From: Batillaria attramentaria
Taxonomy: Eukaryota > Mollusca > Gastropoda > Batillariidae
Direction of reading: 5' to 3'
Length of the DNA: 64,000 bases
Assembly (NCBI GenBank): GCA_018292915.2
Contig: JACVVK020000001.1
Location: 2,425,001 to 2,489,000, forward strand
The translations under genes were made by a program, and so were the position numbers. The notes under the pieces were generated by a model. The model saw only the letters and a program-made list of their open reading frames with translations. It ran no database searches and had not been told where the DNA came from. Of the stretch, positions 33,170 to 43,058 are shown piece after piece (the stretch's first letter is position 1; each line of letters begins with the position of its first letter).

Positions 33170-33540
33170 AGAAAGTAAACACATAGAGGTACATCTCAAA
33201 CAACTCAAACATTTGAGATAATCAGTGAAAATAATAAATACATGCAAGTGTATCTGACGGAACTCTACATATAAGACAGCCACAGTATAAAACAAAACAT
33301 AGAAGTTCTCACAGTAGAAGATACAAAATAAATAAAAAATGCAAGTACATTTCGCGCAACCAATATGTAAGATAGTTACAGTAAAAGAAGAAAAAAAATG
33401 TGCAAGTTCATTTCGCACAACTCATACGTGTACGATGACCATAGTTTTTTTTTTGTTTTTGTTTTTAAATGATAAAACAAGCGAGTACATTTCGCGCAAC
33501 TCATACATGTAAGATGTCACAGTAAAATCCATCTTCGAAA
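33170..33540 (+). repeat. Degenerate minisatellite inside the transposon
   Basis: About five units of 65-80 bp built around GCAAGTACATTTCGCGCAAC and ATATGTAAGATAGTTACAGT, for example at 33185, 33245, 33345, 33405 and 33485. Subterminal tandem repeats are common in nonautonomous DNA elements. Confidence 0.75.
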
Positions 33541-34203
33541 ACCATGCACTAGCGTAGGACTTGGGGAGGGGTGGGTGGGGCGAGAGTATCTGTTCGTCCC
33601 CTCGTATTCTTGGTGCTGAAAATGTTGTCAAAATAATTTTATGTGTACCTCAAATACTGGAAATGACGTAATAGATCTCCTCAGGTGAAAGGTATTTATT
33701 GACTGAAATGGAATAATGAAAATCCCCGCTCCCCTGTTGTTAGAATTTTCGAGCCTCTGCCCAACCCCCCCCCCCCCCACACACACACCCCTTCCCCTCC
33801 CCCCTTCCGTGAAGCAAATTTACTTGGTCAGGAGATAATAGTCGTTCTGCTCTTTCTCTGACCACTAGCAGCAGCAGATTTCACACTCTCCACGAGTTTG
33901 TAGTAGTCTTCTTTTGGAATCAGATATTTGTGGTGTGTTTGGTAGCGTGCAAATAGCTCCGCTTTGAAAGTCTCTTCCATGCTGGATTGAGACATGCTTG
34001 CAGTGAAGTGGTAGGCAGTTGTAAGTACATGTAGCAGACTGCAGTGTTAGTGTACCCTCGTGAACATGCAGTTTCATCAGTCAAAAGAAATTACTGTTTG
34101 TGTACAGAGTTGTCACATGGTGAGACTGCTGTGGTGAGCTGCTGCTAAGACTGAAATTTCAGGGTCTAGGCAATTCTGAACTTGTCATCTGATCTACGAG
34201 TGA

Positions 34204-34748
34204 TTTTTTTCTGCCCTAACTCTTTGCCAGCGTCCACTGGGATACTGCGATATATAAAAACAATTTATTATTATTATTATTATTATACAGTGATGTTCCT
34301 CCCAGGTCATGGAGTGGAATCCACGGAGGGCACGAAAGCTGGGGCATTTTCAAAAAAATATGATTGTGCACTGATGATGATGGAGATGAGGATGATGGTA
34401 AGATGATGTTATGGAGGTCCGTGTGGCTTGGGACTGCGGGACAGGGCTGCATTTCACGCTTCCTGTCATAAATATCCCGGAGTTAACCAGGCCCTGGAAC
34501 TACGGCACCTGCGGTGCCGATGCGTAATTATCCACATCATAGGATGTGTCATACATCCCGAAAGTCGCACCCGTGAAGTGGATGAATCACGGCTGTGTGG
34601 CAACGGCCTCCACATTAGGCCCATAGCACACCTGCTCTGGGTAGGAGCCGACCTAGGTAGGAAAAATGTCTCTTGCCTCTGCTGGGACTCGAACCCGGGT
34701 CTCGCGGTCCATGGTCCGAAGTGCTAACCACTACACTGCAGGGGCCGG
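34204..34748 (-). mobile_element. SINE B copy inside the TIR transposon
   Basis: Full-length minus copy from CTGCCCTAACTCTTTGCC to the head GGGGCCGG. Perfect 9-bp TSD TACGAGTGA at 34195-34203 and 34749-34757. Interrupted near its 3' end by a 50-bp (TTA)n-bearing stub. Confidence 0.93.
34238..34288 (+). mobile_element. Very short LINE tail stub inside SINE B
   Basis: TACTGCGATATATAAAAACA followed by (TTA)n interrupts the normal CCAGTGGTGTTCC module of SINE B. The GCGATATATAAA plus ATT tail matches the extreme 3' ends of the LINE stubs in this window, so this is probably a roughly 45-bp, extremely 5'-truncated insertion. Confidence 0.65.
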
Positions 34749-35068
34749 TACGAGTGAAATTTCAGGGTCTAGGCACCGGTTGTCTGATCTTACACAAATT
34801 CACTAAACTCAGCCAGTAAGATAGTGTAAAAACCATGACAAAAACTTAGGGATTTCATGAAATCCCTGGAAATTTTAGGGATTTCATGAAATCCCCGAGT
34901 GAAACAGTAATTACATGAACTTACTGAAAATTTCAGGGATTTCATGAAATCCCTGATTACACAAATTCACTGTAACATACACAGGTTGACTGTACCAAAG
35001 GCAGAACTTCGCAGCAAAGACAGCGCACGGTGTCCGGGAAGCTCTCTCTCTCTGATTCTTTTCTTTTT

Positions 35069-35497
35069 CTGCCCCAACTCTTCGCCAGCCCCAGTGACAT
35101 TCCTCCCAGGTCATGGAACCACGGAGGACTTGGAAGCTGGGTTTTTTTTTTCTTATGCTTATGAGGATGAGCATGATGGTGTGGTGATGCTGTGGAGATC
35201 CATATGGTTTGAGACTGCGTGACAGGGCCGCATTTCACGCTTCATGTCATAAATATTCCAGCGTTAACCAAGTTCTGTAATCATCCACGTCATGAGGTGT
35301 TTCATACCAAAGTCGCACCCGTGAAGTGGGTGAGTCTCGGCTGTGTGGCAACACCCTCCTCTTCGGGGCGCTTAGCACACCCGCTATAGGTAAAAGCCGA
35401 CCTAGGTAGGAAAAACCCCGCCTGCCTCGGCTGGGATTCGAACCCGGGTCTCCCGGTCCATGGTCCAAAGTGGTAACCACTTCACTACAGGGGCCGG
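35069..35497 (-). mobile_element. SINE B copy
   Basis: Minus copy with several internal deletions. It runs from the CTGCCCCAACTCTTCGCC 3' module through the body to GGTTCGAATCCC on minus (box B) and the head ending GGGGCCGG at 35497. No clear TSD. Confidence 0.9.
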
Positions 35498-35943
35498 TTG
35501 TCTCTGTAATTTTAACCATCGAACCTCAGAGGTTCACTCACTCACTAATGAGTAAGATCGGGTACCAGGTACCAGGTACCAGCCCAGGTGCTGATGATTG
35601 CACCGACAGCGGCCAGGAGGTCTCCAGCCGCGTGTGCTAACGACCGCAGTCTCGACTGACACCCACAACATCAATGGCCTTGCACGCATGTCTCATAGTG
35701 CGTACAGATGCGTGTCGCTGATTTGTTCGACAGGTCACGCAAATTACGTAGTGCACAGGCTATCTCACTGATGTCGTTGGACCTGACAGCGACACGCTAC
35801 TCAGTCGTGGTCATCGTTTAGTGTGTAATGGCCGAAACCACATGTCGAGCTGTGATCCCCAGAACTTTCAGCGTAATTATCACCAACACGTTCTCTTTTA
35901 TCGTCTCTCAAGTGTTGTCTCACCTTGTGTGTGTGTGTGTGTA
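35498..35943. other. Unique sequence
   Basis: Includes three tandem GGTACCA copies at about 35560-35581 and a (GT)n at 35926-35942. No gene recognised. Confidence 0.4.
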
Positions 35944-36119
35944 GGGGAGCCGGGGTGGCCGAACGGTAGAGCGTTGGACTCTCAATACTCGGTTCTGAGT
36001 TCGTATCCCGGCTGGGGCCAAATATTTGTGCTGGCTTCTTCATGATCGTTGCCCCGTCTTTGATATCACCCGTATTTGGTGGCAAAGGACGTTAAACCCC
36101 CAAACCCCCACCCATCCAC
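35944..36119 (+). mobile_element. SINE A copy inserted in a (GT)n array
   Basis: Near-consensus head GGGGAGCCGGGGTGGCCGAA and body. CTTGTGTGTGTGTGTGTG occurs on both sides, consistent with insertion into a pre-existing GT microsatellite or expansion from the TSD. (GT)n continues to about 36165. Confidence 0.92.
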
Positions 36120-36121
36120 CC

Positions 36122-36176
<55 letters not shown>

Positions 36177-36930
36177 GTCTACTATTTGCGTATTCTTCGT
36201 ACTTTTTCCTTTTTTCTCAGTATTACCCGGGACGCGTGCCTAGGTAAAGGACAAAGAGAAGGAATAATGCATCTTCCGCCGCCAGTACCTGTAAGCACGT
36301 CTCCTGGATATTGTAAGACTGACATGCGTGTATCCCTTCAGACAAAACAAACAGACAAAACCCAAACAACAACAACAACAACAACAACACCACAACGAGT
36401 TAAAATGTTACATGGTGGGTTGAATATCCAGATTCATCGTTGCAAGCATCATCGTACTTTGTCAAGAGTGAAATAATCTTTATGTCATTTTTGTCTTGGT
36501 TTCATATCAGAAAAAAATCCCATGACGTCCGTTTTGTACGTGCAACGTGGGAGGAACACATTACTTCTGGGGGAGAAGGTAACAGCTGTGACCCCCCCCC
36601 CCCCACACACACACAATAAAAAAAAAAACAAAATTAAAAAAAAAAAAACAACCTAATAAAATAAAGAAAGTCCTTTTTCCTGTTGGAAATGGGGGAAAAA
36701 AACATTCATTAAATATGATCTGGACCAAATGGACAAGAGCAGGGGGAGGGCAAAGGAACAGGGAGCCACGATTACGACATCGGACCAGTTTCCAGCTGGG
36801 ATCCAGGAGTGACAAATCTTCAGGGGCGAAAGAACTCTGCATCAAGTCTTCAACCCACCCTTCCTCCCCACCCCCCCCCCCCTCCCTCCTCTCCGCAGCA
36901 TCCCCACCCTTACCCACGTCTTGATGGCAT
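36120..36930. other. Microsatellites and unique sequence
   Basis: (GT)n to 36165, (CAA)n at 36366-36392, C/CA/A-rich 36588-36660, C-rich 36865-36900. No recognisable gene in the remaining sequence. Confidence 0.5.
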
Positions 36931-38160
36931 AAAGCTGTTCCATCGTGCACGCAATGCCCACCGGTAAAGGACAGAGACAATTAATCGATGGCCATCTTTC
37001 GGGGGGCCAAGGAATCGGCGGTGTGCCCGGGCAGGCACTGAGGCAATGTCAGGGGCAACCCGCCACGATTTATGTCATCAGCAGCCTGGACCAGCAGGTA
37101 GTAATAGCTTCGGTCCTGTCCACAATGGCGGCGCAGCTCGCCGAGGAAATAGGCAGCTCCGGAGGGAGGCCTTCTCCAGAAATGGCCGCAACGCGATCGT
37201 CTTTTGTCGTCGCACAAAGGACAGTGGCTGGGGCTCGCTCGTAAATGCACACGATCAGATGACAAAGCCTGTAGATTGGAGAGAGAAAGGGTAGTTTTCA
37301 AATACAATAATTACCCCTAAATACGCCGCCGCGGCCGCGATGCTTCTGATCAGTCCGCTCGAGTTGCCGGCCCTTGGTCGCAGAGGGGGCGCTGGCGCCT
37401 GGGGACTGTCAAGGTGCATGACGGGAAGTCAGCGAGCGGAGAGAGGATCTTTCTCCGCTCACAATCGAGGCATCCATTTTCTATCTGACCTAGCATCACG
37501 GAGATCACTCCAGCATAAATGAAAGATGAACTGGGGGTAAAGAGGTGGGAGCGGGTGGGGGTTGGAGCAGCGGGGGGTAGGGGGGGGGGTGGAGGTGGGC
37601 TCTGGAGCTTGGTATCAGGGCCAGTCTCAACACCCGATGAAGAAGACAGAGAAAAATAATTGGAAAGCTGCTCCTAGCAACGTCCCAAAGGGGATCTAAC
37701 TCGCCACTCAGGCCGCAGAGTGCTCTCCCGCTAAGTAAGACACAAGAAAAGCTGGATTCGCCGCCAACCTCGGTTATCTGTCCGTTTCTCCCAATCAATC
37801 CACGGTAACAAAGACCCTCATTCACAGGTCCATTCGGAACTCATTCGTCTTCTTTCTAAATCGCTTGAGCGCGGATCCCCTCGAGAAAAATAAGTGGCAC
37901 AAAAGCTCGAGACAAGGACAGGAAACATTTTGTAGCCGCCCTCATTTTTTCCTCTTGCTATTAATTGCGGTCTGTTGTACTTTGCGGGCGTGATCCAAAT
38001 GTCTGATACATTATTAATAGACATGAAAATCTTTATGCTTGTGGCAGCTTGGGCAGGGTAAAATTTAATGTTTGTTGAGGTCTGTTTGCTTTTAAATTGC
38101 CTCGTTTTGTTTGGGTTAATTTGAGTGGTTTTGGATTGATTTACTGAAAGGGACACGATT
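36931..38160. other. Non-repetitive island, candidate regulatory DNA
   Basis: Mostly repeat-free 1.2 kb (G-rich 37520-37600 excepted). Three frames stay open across 36945-37300, but none shows a protein motif, so this reflects GC content. Motifs in the style of developmental enhancers include CACGATTTATGTCATCAGCA (37060s) and GATACATTATTAATAGACAT (38006-38025). Conservation is unproven. Confidence 0.3.
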
Positions 38161-38421
38161 TGATTAAAAAAAAAATTCTATTGTGACTGTGCTGGACTGC
38201 GCCTGCCTCCATCTAACTGCAGCAAACTGACTACACGTGAAACAAACCTCTCTAGCAAGCTTCACTGAAACTACACACACTTGACACGTACTGAAAAATG
38301 GATCGATAATTCAATTCTGATGAGCAGTAGTTTATGTGGGCGATGCAAGACTGAACCTTTGATCGAAGTCTCCCGTCACGAATGAGTTAAACTAACGGAT
38401 CAACTTAGGCTGATTACGACG

Positions 38422-38470
38422 AGTGGGTGAGTGGGTGTTTGGGGGTTTAACGTCCTTTTCCACCACATAC
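38422..38470 (-). mobile_element. SINE A 3' stub, about 49 bp
   Basis: Only the terminal module is present: GAGTGGGTGTTTGGGGG then TTTAACGTCCTTTTCCACCA CATAC on plus. The sequence is near-consensus, so a young but extremely 5'-truncated copy. Confidence 0.8.
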
Positions 38471-38519
38471 CTGACAAAAACATGACTCCACTAAGAAATC
38501 TGCAGACTCACAGCCTTCT

Positions 38520-38855
38520 GTGAGCCCGTTTTGCTCAGATATGAGCCCAGATCTAAGTAAGTACATTCAATGTACGAAACGAACAGCTGGATCTGAGTCA
38601 GACGATATTTCTATTCACGGAATGAACTGTCAAGGAGTTTATAAGCAGCTCAAGTTCTCGTCAAAGGAACTGGCAGATGAAGATGTCTCGCCGCGGTTCC
38701 ACGCAGCTCTGAAAGGACTAATTAAAGATGAGCCACAGAACTGTAACGGTGGTCATGTTGATCCTAATTGCGCCAAGAGCCCACCTGAGGCCGACGCCTC
38801 TTTCACGCACGGCATGACGCACAGGGCCATGACAAAGGGGCACGAAAGGAAATGA
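38520..38855 (+). CDS. Unrecognised 111-codon open frame, possible exon
   Basis: The only long frame outside repeats with ordinary protein composition: mixed charged and polar residues, six cysteines, no low complexity and varied codon use. Two in-frame Met starts lie close together (38520 and 38541). GLIKDEP (residues about 77-83) resembles a sumoylation consensus, which is weak evidence. No domain is recognised. Upstream CTGCAGACTCACAG could serve as a splice acceptor. It lies between a SINE A stub and a CAAA block, with no other exon in sight. It could be a chance frame. Confidence 0.25.
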   Translation: MSPFCSDMSPDLSKYIQCTKRTAGSESDDISIHGMNCQGVYKQLKFSSKELADEDVSPRFHAALKGLIKDEPQNCNGGHVDPNCAKSPPEADASFTHGMTHRAMTKGHERK

Positions 38856-38959
38856 AATGACTGACTTACGCGTGGGAGCCACATCCAGATTTATGACTAG
38901 AGATGATTCATCGATTGGTCTTCACGGATATGGCATGAGAATCCAAACGAACAAACAAG

Positions 38960-39475
38960 CAGCAATTTAGACAAAACACAAAAAGCATCCTCCTCCTCCT
39001 CCTCCAAACAAACAAACAAACAAACAAACAAACAAATCCCAAGAGAACCAACAAACAACAACAAATAATGAAATACAAAACAAACAAACAAACAAACAAA
39101 TCCCAAGAGAACCAACAAACAACAAATAATGAAATACAAAACAAACAAACAAACAAACAAACAAACAAACAAACCCAAGAGAACCAACAAACAACAACAG
39201 ATAATAAAACAAACTAAAACAAACAAGAACATAACAAAAACTTAAAACAAAGTAAGAAAATAAGAAAAACAACAAAAAACATACAACAACAAACAAATAA
39301 AAAAAATAAAGCAGAACAGAAAAGATCCACCCTTAAAAGGCAACAATAAAACAACAACAGCAGCAGCAGCAGCAACCAACATCTCTCCCCCCTCCCTCCC
39401 CGCCACCAACAAGAAAAGACAAACAAACAGCAACAGCAGCACCAGCAACAACAACAACAACAACGACCACCTGTG
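38960..39475. repeat. (CAAA)n/(CAA)n block with internal duplications
   Basis: A/C-rich sequence in which a roughly 70-80-bp module, CCAAGAGAACCAACAAACAA followed by ATAATGAAATACAAAAC and (AAAC)n, repeats about three times (39036, 39102, 39173). (CAG)n/(CAA)n follow at 39353-39375 and 39425-39465. Frames across it are artefacts. Confidence 0.9.
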
Positions 39476-39488
39476 AGCCGGTGTCTAC

Positions 39489-39733
39489 CGTCATTTACAA
39501 ATGACGGCCAAGACCCATGAAATACATTTACAATGACGGCCAAGACCCATGAAATACATTTACAAATGACGGCCAAGACCCATGAAATACATTTACAAAT
39601 GACGGCCAAGACCCATGAAATACATTTACAAATGACGGCCAAGACCCATGAAATACATTTACAAATGACGGCCAAGACCCATGAAATACATTTACAAATG
39701 ACGGCCAAGACCCATGAAATACATTTTCCTGGA
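39489..39733 (+). repeat. 33-bp minisatellite, 7 units
   Basis: Units GACGGCCAAGACCCATGAAA + TACATTTACAAAT at 39502, 39534, 39567, 39600, 39633, 39666 and 39699. They are virtually identical except a one-base deletion in the first interval. Because 33 is a multiple of 3 the array stays open (TAKTHEIHLQM). The left edge is the palindrome CCGTCATTTACAAATGACGG. Confidence 0.95.
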
Positions 39734-39767
39734 TTTTTTCCCTTGGTGAACACGTGCTCGTATTATA

Positions 39768-39832
39768 GGACATCGCCTCCATCATCCGATGAACTAACGT
39801 GGATACATGCTTAATTCTAGGGGAAGCACGCG
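39768..39832 (+). repeat. Dispersed repeat K, copy 1
   Basis: CATCATCCGATGAACTAACG then TGGATACATGCTTAATTCTA GGGGAAGCACGCG. The same block occurs at 42580-42655. Confidence 0.6.
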
Positions 39833-39833
39833 C

Positions 39834-40650
39834 TTACAATGTTCTTGACCGGAAGTACTCATCGTTACTGAAAGTTTAGTAGGAGGACATCACGCAAGCG
39901 ATTATGTGTCACGATGACAAATGTGACCGCCCATCACAAAACGAGTCTTAACTCGATATTTGGGTGTTTTAGAGATGCACGTGTTTTCTAAATCTACACT
40001 CTTTTCTGAACATTTTGATATATGAATGAATGCTGTAGACCAAAACTTGTAGAAGTTATAGCTATTAGAAGTTAAGTACCCCACCGGCGGCCATTTTGAG
40101 AAAACGGCTGCAAAAGATTCTGTACCCATGTGACACACTTGTCCTCTAGCCACAGCATCTAAATGTTATCCAAACTTTAAATGCAATGTATACACTCGTG
40201 GTAGATCTCGTGCAGTTTCCGCCTTCCTGTAAAGAACGGCGTAAAATTAATTACCCTAGACATCAAGTCTGATGAGACATCATTGAAATCGTTGATATTA
40301 TCGCGGAATTATTATTATTATCGCTGCAGACGTACGGTAACACGAACTGAGTACAAGTAATTAATACCCACCGCAGCTGCGAAAAGTGATTTTAAATGAT
40401 CCTTTGTCACGAACGGGTTAAAATGACATAAAGCGCTGTACGGAATTTTGATCATAATTTCCAAAGGCCAAGCGCTGAAAGTAGGTCTTCGGGTAAGGGA
40501 GTTAACTTCCGGAGCTTGCAGTCACTCCGTGTGTAAAACTGAAAAATTGAAGGCACCATTCACTAATTCAGCACGCAAAAAAAAAAAAAAAAAAAAAAAT
40601 TGAAAACAAGCGCTGTGATGGTTTTCATTCCTGTCTTCATTCGGAAACTT
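39834..40650. other. Unique sequence
   Basis: Nothing recognised. An A run of 24 bases lies at about 40578-40600. No repeat relationship found. Confidence 0.35.
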
Positions 40651-41050
40651 GTTAAATAAAGCCAGGATATTTATGCTAGGAAGCGCGGAATGCGACCCTG
40701 TCAAACCACATGGACCTCCATAGCATCATCATACCATCATCCTCATCCTCTTCATCATGCATCATAAAAATTGCCACAGCTTCCGCATAGCCCGGGGAGC
40801 CGGGGTGGTCGAATGGTAGAGCGCTGGACTTCTAATGCTCGGGTCGTGAGTTTGCATCGCTCCGGCTGGGGCCAAATATTTGTGCTGGCTTTTTCATCGT
40901 TGCCCGTCTTTGATATCACCCGTATGTGGTGGAAAAGGACGTTAAACCCCCAAACACCCACCCACCCTCCGCATAGCCCTTCGTGGATTCCATCGATGAC
41001 CTGGGAGGAATACCTCTAAAGCTCGCAAACAGTTGGGGCAGAAAAAAAAA
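40651..41050 (+). mobile_element. SINE B 3' portion, split by a SINE A
   Basis: 5'-truncated copy starting at the GGATATTTATG module, through CCTCCATAGCATCATC to AAAATTGCCACAGC. It resumes after the SINE A insertion with CGTGGATTCCATCGATGACC and ends GTTGGGGCAG plus A-run. Confidence 0.9.
40794..40967 (+). mobile_element. SINE A copy nested in SINE B, perfect TSD
   Basis: 174-bp near-consensus copy. TCCGCATAGCCC at 40782-40793 and 40968-40979 are identical. Head, box A and tail are intact; box B is altered (GAGTTTGCATCGCTCC). Confidence 0.95.
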
Positions 41051-41255
41051 ACCCAAAAAACAACAACCCTCACTGGAAATTACAAAATGATAGCCTTCTG
41101 TTGGTTGCCCTTGCTAAAAATAATATGATCAAAACTATAAGTCTACTGATCTGTCATACCACGTGTGCACAGAGCATTCTGAGGCAAACAACTAGCATCC
41201 AAAAGAATGGCAAACGACGGGGTTAGGGGGTCTTTAATGGGTTACTGACACGACA
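41051..41255. other. Unique sequence
   Basis: No recognisable feature after the SINE B A-tail. Confidence 0.35.
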
Positions 41256-41345
41256 GTTCATAACACCGCGCATGAGTATTCCACGTGTTTTACCCTTCTT
41301 TCGGGTTTTGGCCCTGTAACGGTTCTTTAAGGGAGAACACTTTGC
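41256..41345 (-). repeat. Dispersed repeat F, 3' fragment
   Basis: The reverse complement contains ACAGGGCCAAAACCCGAAAG and ATACTCATGCGCGGTGTTAT, the 3' part of repeat F as at 6165-6226. Confidence 0.65.
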
Positions 41346-41734
41346 CTACATGCTCTGTCGGGTCTAGTCGTGCTGTTTCTCATACTTTCTCTCTTATAAT
41401 CTACATTACACTAAGAGGTCCCATTGCAAATCATAAATCGCTCTGGCATTTTGTCTTTCGTAAGTTACTTTCAACAAGCAGACGATTACATGATTAATGT
41501 CTCACAACAGCACCCGACAGCATCTTCAGTTTCCTGAAAGAGGTCAACCTGTTCTATAAATTATAGACTTCAAACATTCAGTCTTTCACTGACCAACCAA
41601 TTTTTTTTTATTTTTTTTTTTAAGACCCGATAGATTTTTCATATTTATTTACATGTTGTTTTAAAGTGGGAATTTTTATGTTTTATAGGACCTGGCAGGA
41701 AGGGACTTTCATGAGCCGCGAATTAGCCTTTGTT
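41346..41734. other. Unique sequence
   Basis: T-rich at 41600-41625. No gene. The last roughly 90 bases before 41735 may belong to the body of retroelement J but no second copy is available for comparison. Confidence 0.35.
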
Positions 41735-41775
41735 GCTTGCGCGGCGTTAAGCCCTAAATAACTAACTAACTAACT
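41735..41775 (+). mobile_element. Retrotransposon 3' tail J, copy 3
   Basis: CTTGCGCGGCGTTAAGCCCT then AAATAACTAACTAACTAAC. The clearest (TAAC)n tail of the three J copies. Confidence 0.6.
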
Positions 41776-42136
41776 CACAACAGCAAGCCGTCAGTCGGTG
41801 TACACACTGTATACGGTAAACATTATCCGCATAACTGTGATGTATATAAACGTAAATATTTCATTGCGTGAACCGGATTGTTGCGGCTAATCCCGAGAAC
41901 ACGCAGTGTGTTGAATGTAATAATACTGAGTGTAGTAATAGGACTTTAAATTTAATACCCTCATCTACCTGGTGATTTGATAATGGTTGTCACTTGTCTG
42001 TCACGCACACAGACACTCACGCGTCGGCACAGCCGGTCAGCGGCTAAACTACAGGTGATAATAATGTCTCGTCATTCTTCAGAGCCCCACGTGAAAATTT
42101 CCTGTAGGAAAACTTGTTGTATAACTTCATGCTCAG
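41776..42136. other. Unique sequence
   Basis: Nothing recognised; no repeats. Confidence 0.35.
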
Positions 42137-42149
42137 CCCTATTGACTGC

Positions 42150-42461
42150 ATAGCCGAGCCGGTAAAGCGTTACTCTATGAATGTTTGGGTCGTGAGTTCG
42201 AATCCCGGCTGGGAGCAAAACATTTATGCTGGCTTTCCATCGTTGCCCCTTCCGGCGGGAACCAAATAATTGTGCTGTACTTGTCGTTGCTCCGCCTTTT
42301 TATTAAAAAAAAAATCAACTCTATGTGTTGGAAAAGGACCATAAACCCTCAAACACGCACCCACCCACTATCCATCGTTGCCCCCCCCCCCCACCCTCCC
42401 AATGGTATCAACCTTATGTGGTGGAAATGGACGTTAAAACCTAAAATAACAACATTAACAA
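42150..42461 (+). mobile_element. Composite SINE A with a repeated body
   Basis: One tRNA head (box B GTGAGTTCGAATCCCGGC) is followed by three body segments, each starting near CGTTGCC/CGTTGCT. Two complete tail modules end GGAAAAGGACCATAAAC and GGAAATGGACGTTAAAAC. CCCTATTGACTGC (42137-42149) and CCCTGTTGACTGC (42462-42474) form a TSD with one mismatch, so the whole 312-bp structure probably inserted as one unit. Confidence 0.8.
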
Positions 42462-42579
42462 CCCTGTTGACTGCCTGCCGATTGGTTACACACAATGTGA
42501 GGAAACCCATGGCGTGCCATTTATATCACATCTCTCAAACGCATCCAGTGGTTACCTACATCTTCTCTGCGTCACCGAC

Positions 42580-42655
42580 GGAGACAGCGCTGCTATCATC
42601 CGATGAACTAACGTGGATACACCCTTAATCCCTGGGAAACACGCGATTAATATCG
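42580..42655 (+). repeat. Dispersed repeat K, copy 2
   Basis: ATCATCCGATGAACTAACGT GGATACACCCTTAATCC, then GGGAAACACGCGAT. It pairs with 39768-39832; identity of the family is unknown. Confidence 0.6.
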
Positions 42656-43058
42656 TCTTGCAGACTACCCGGGTTTAACCCAGGAAGCATGTCAGTCAGA
42701 AACCTGATTGAACTGTCAGACAGACCTACACGTCTCGGCTTGATTGCTTTCACCAGTTAAGTCCTATCTTACGTCCCGTTGGAAAGTGGCGATGGCTATC
42801 TCGAGCCGGGCTGAGTGCTGGGGTTTTCCAGTTACGGCGTCCACATTTTTCGACACGGTGATCAACGCTGGTTGCGTGTCTCGTCGTTGAGTCACGTGGT
42901 ACCTCTGATAGTAACTTCTTTGACGTCTGTTGTGCTGCGACTCCAAACTTCACCCAGATGTTTTGAACAGGTATCCAGATGAAGAGAGAGAGAGAGAGAG
43001 AGAGAGAGAGTGTGTGTGTGTGTGTGCGTGTGTGTGTGTTTTAGCTTTGTCCTTTGCA
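42656..43058. other. Unique sequence ending in (GA)n-(GT)n
   Basis: (GA)n at 42982-43010 followed by (GT)n to 43039. No gene. Confidence 0.45.

Larger units (their letters stand above)
32921..34977. mobile_element. Nonautonomous DNA transposon with 130-bp TIRs
   Basis: 32921-33050 and the reverse complement of 34848-34977 agree at 128 of 130 bases. The termini read TGTTACAGTGAATTTGTG, and TACA flanks both ends (32917-32920 and 34978-34981). Each TIR holds three copies of the palindrome GGGATTTCATGAAATCCC or a one-base variant. There is no transposase frame in the 1.8-kb interior, which contains a minisatellite and a SINE B. TGT...ACA ends with a 4-bp TSD recall the Ginger superfamily, but that assignment is inference. 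Confidence 0.88.

Noticed and set aside
33098..33418. 106-codon minus frame inside the TIR element as a transposase remnant
   Set aside because: Cysteine/phenylalanine-rich translation of the internal minisatellite; no DDE-type motif.
32921..34977. LTR retrotransposon (TGT...ACA ends)
   Set aside because: The terminal repeats are inverted, not direct, and there is no primer-binding site or polypurine tract next to them.
36945..37307. Overlapping 99-, 108- and 82-codon frames as a gene
   Set aside because: Three frames on both strands are open at once, indicating composition. No motif or codon preference favours one.
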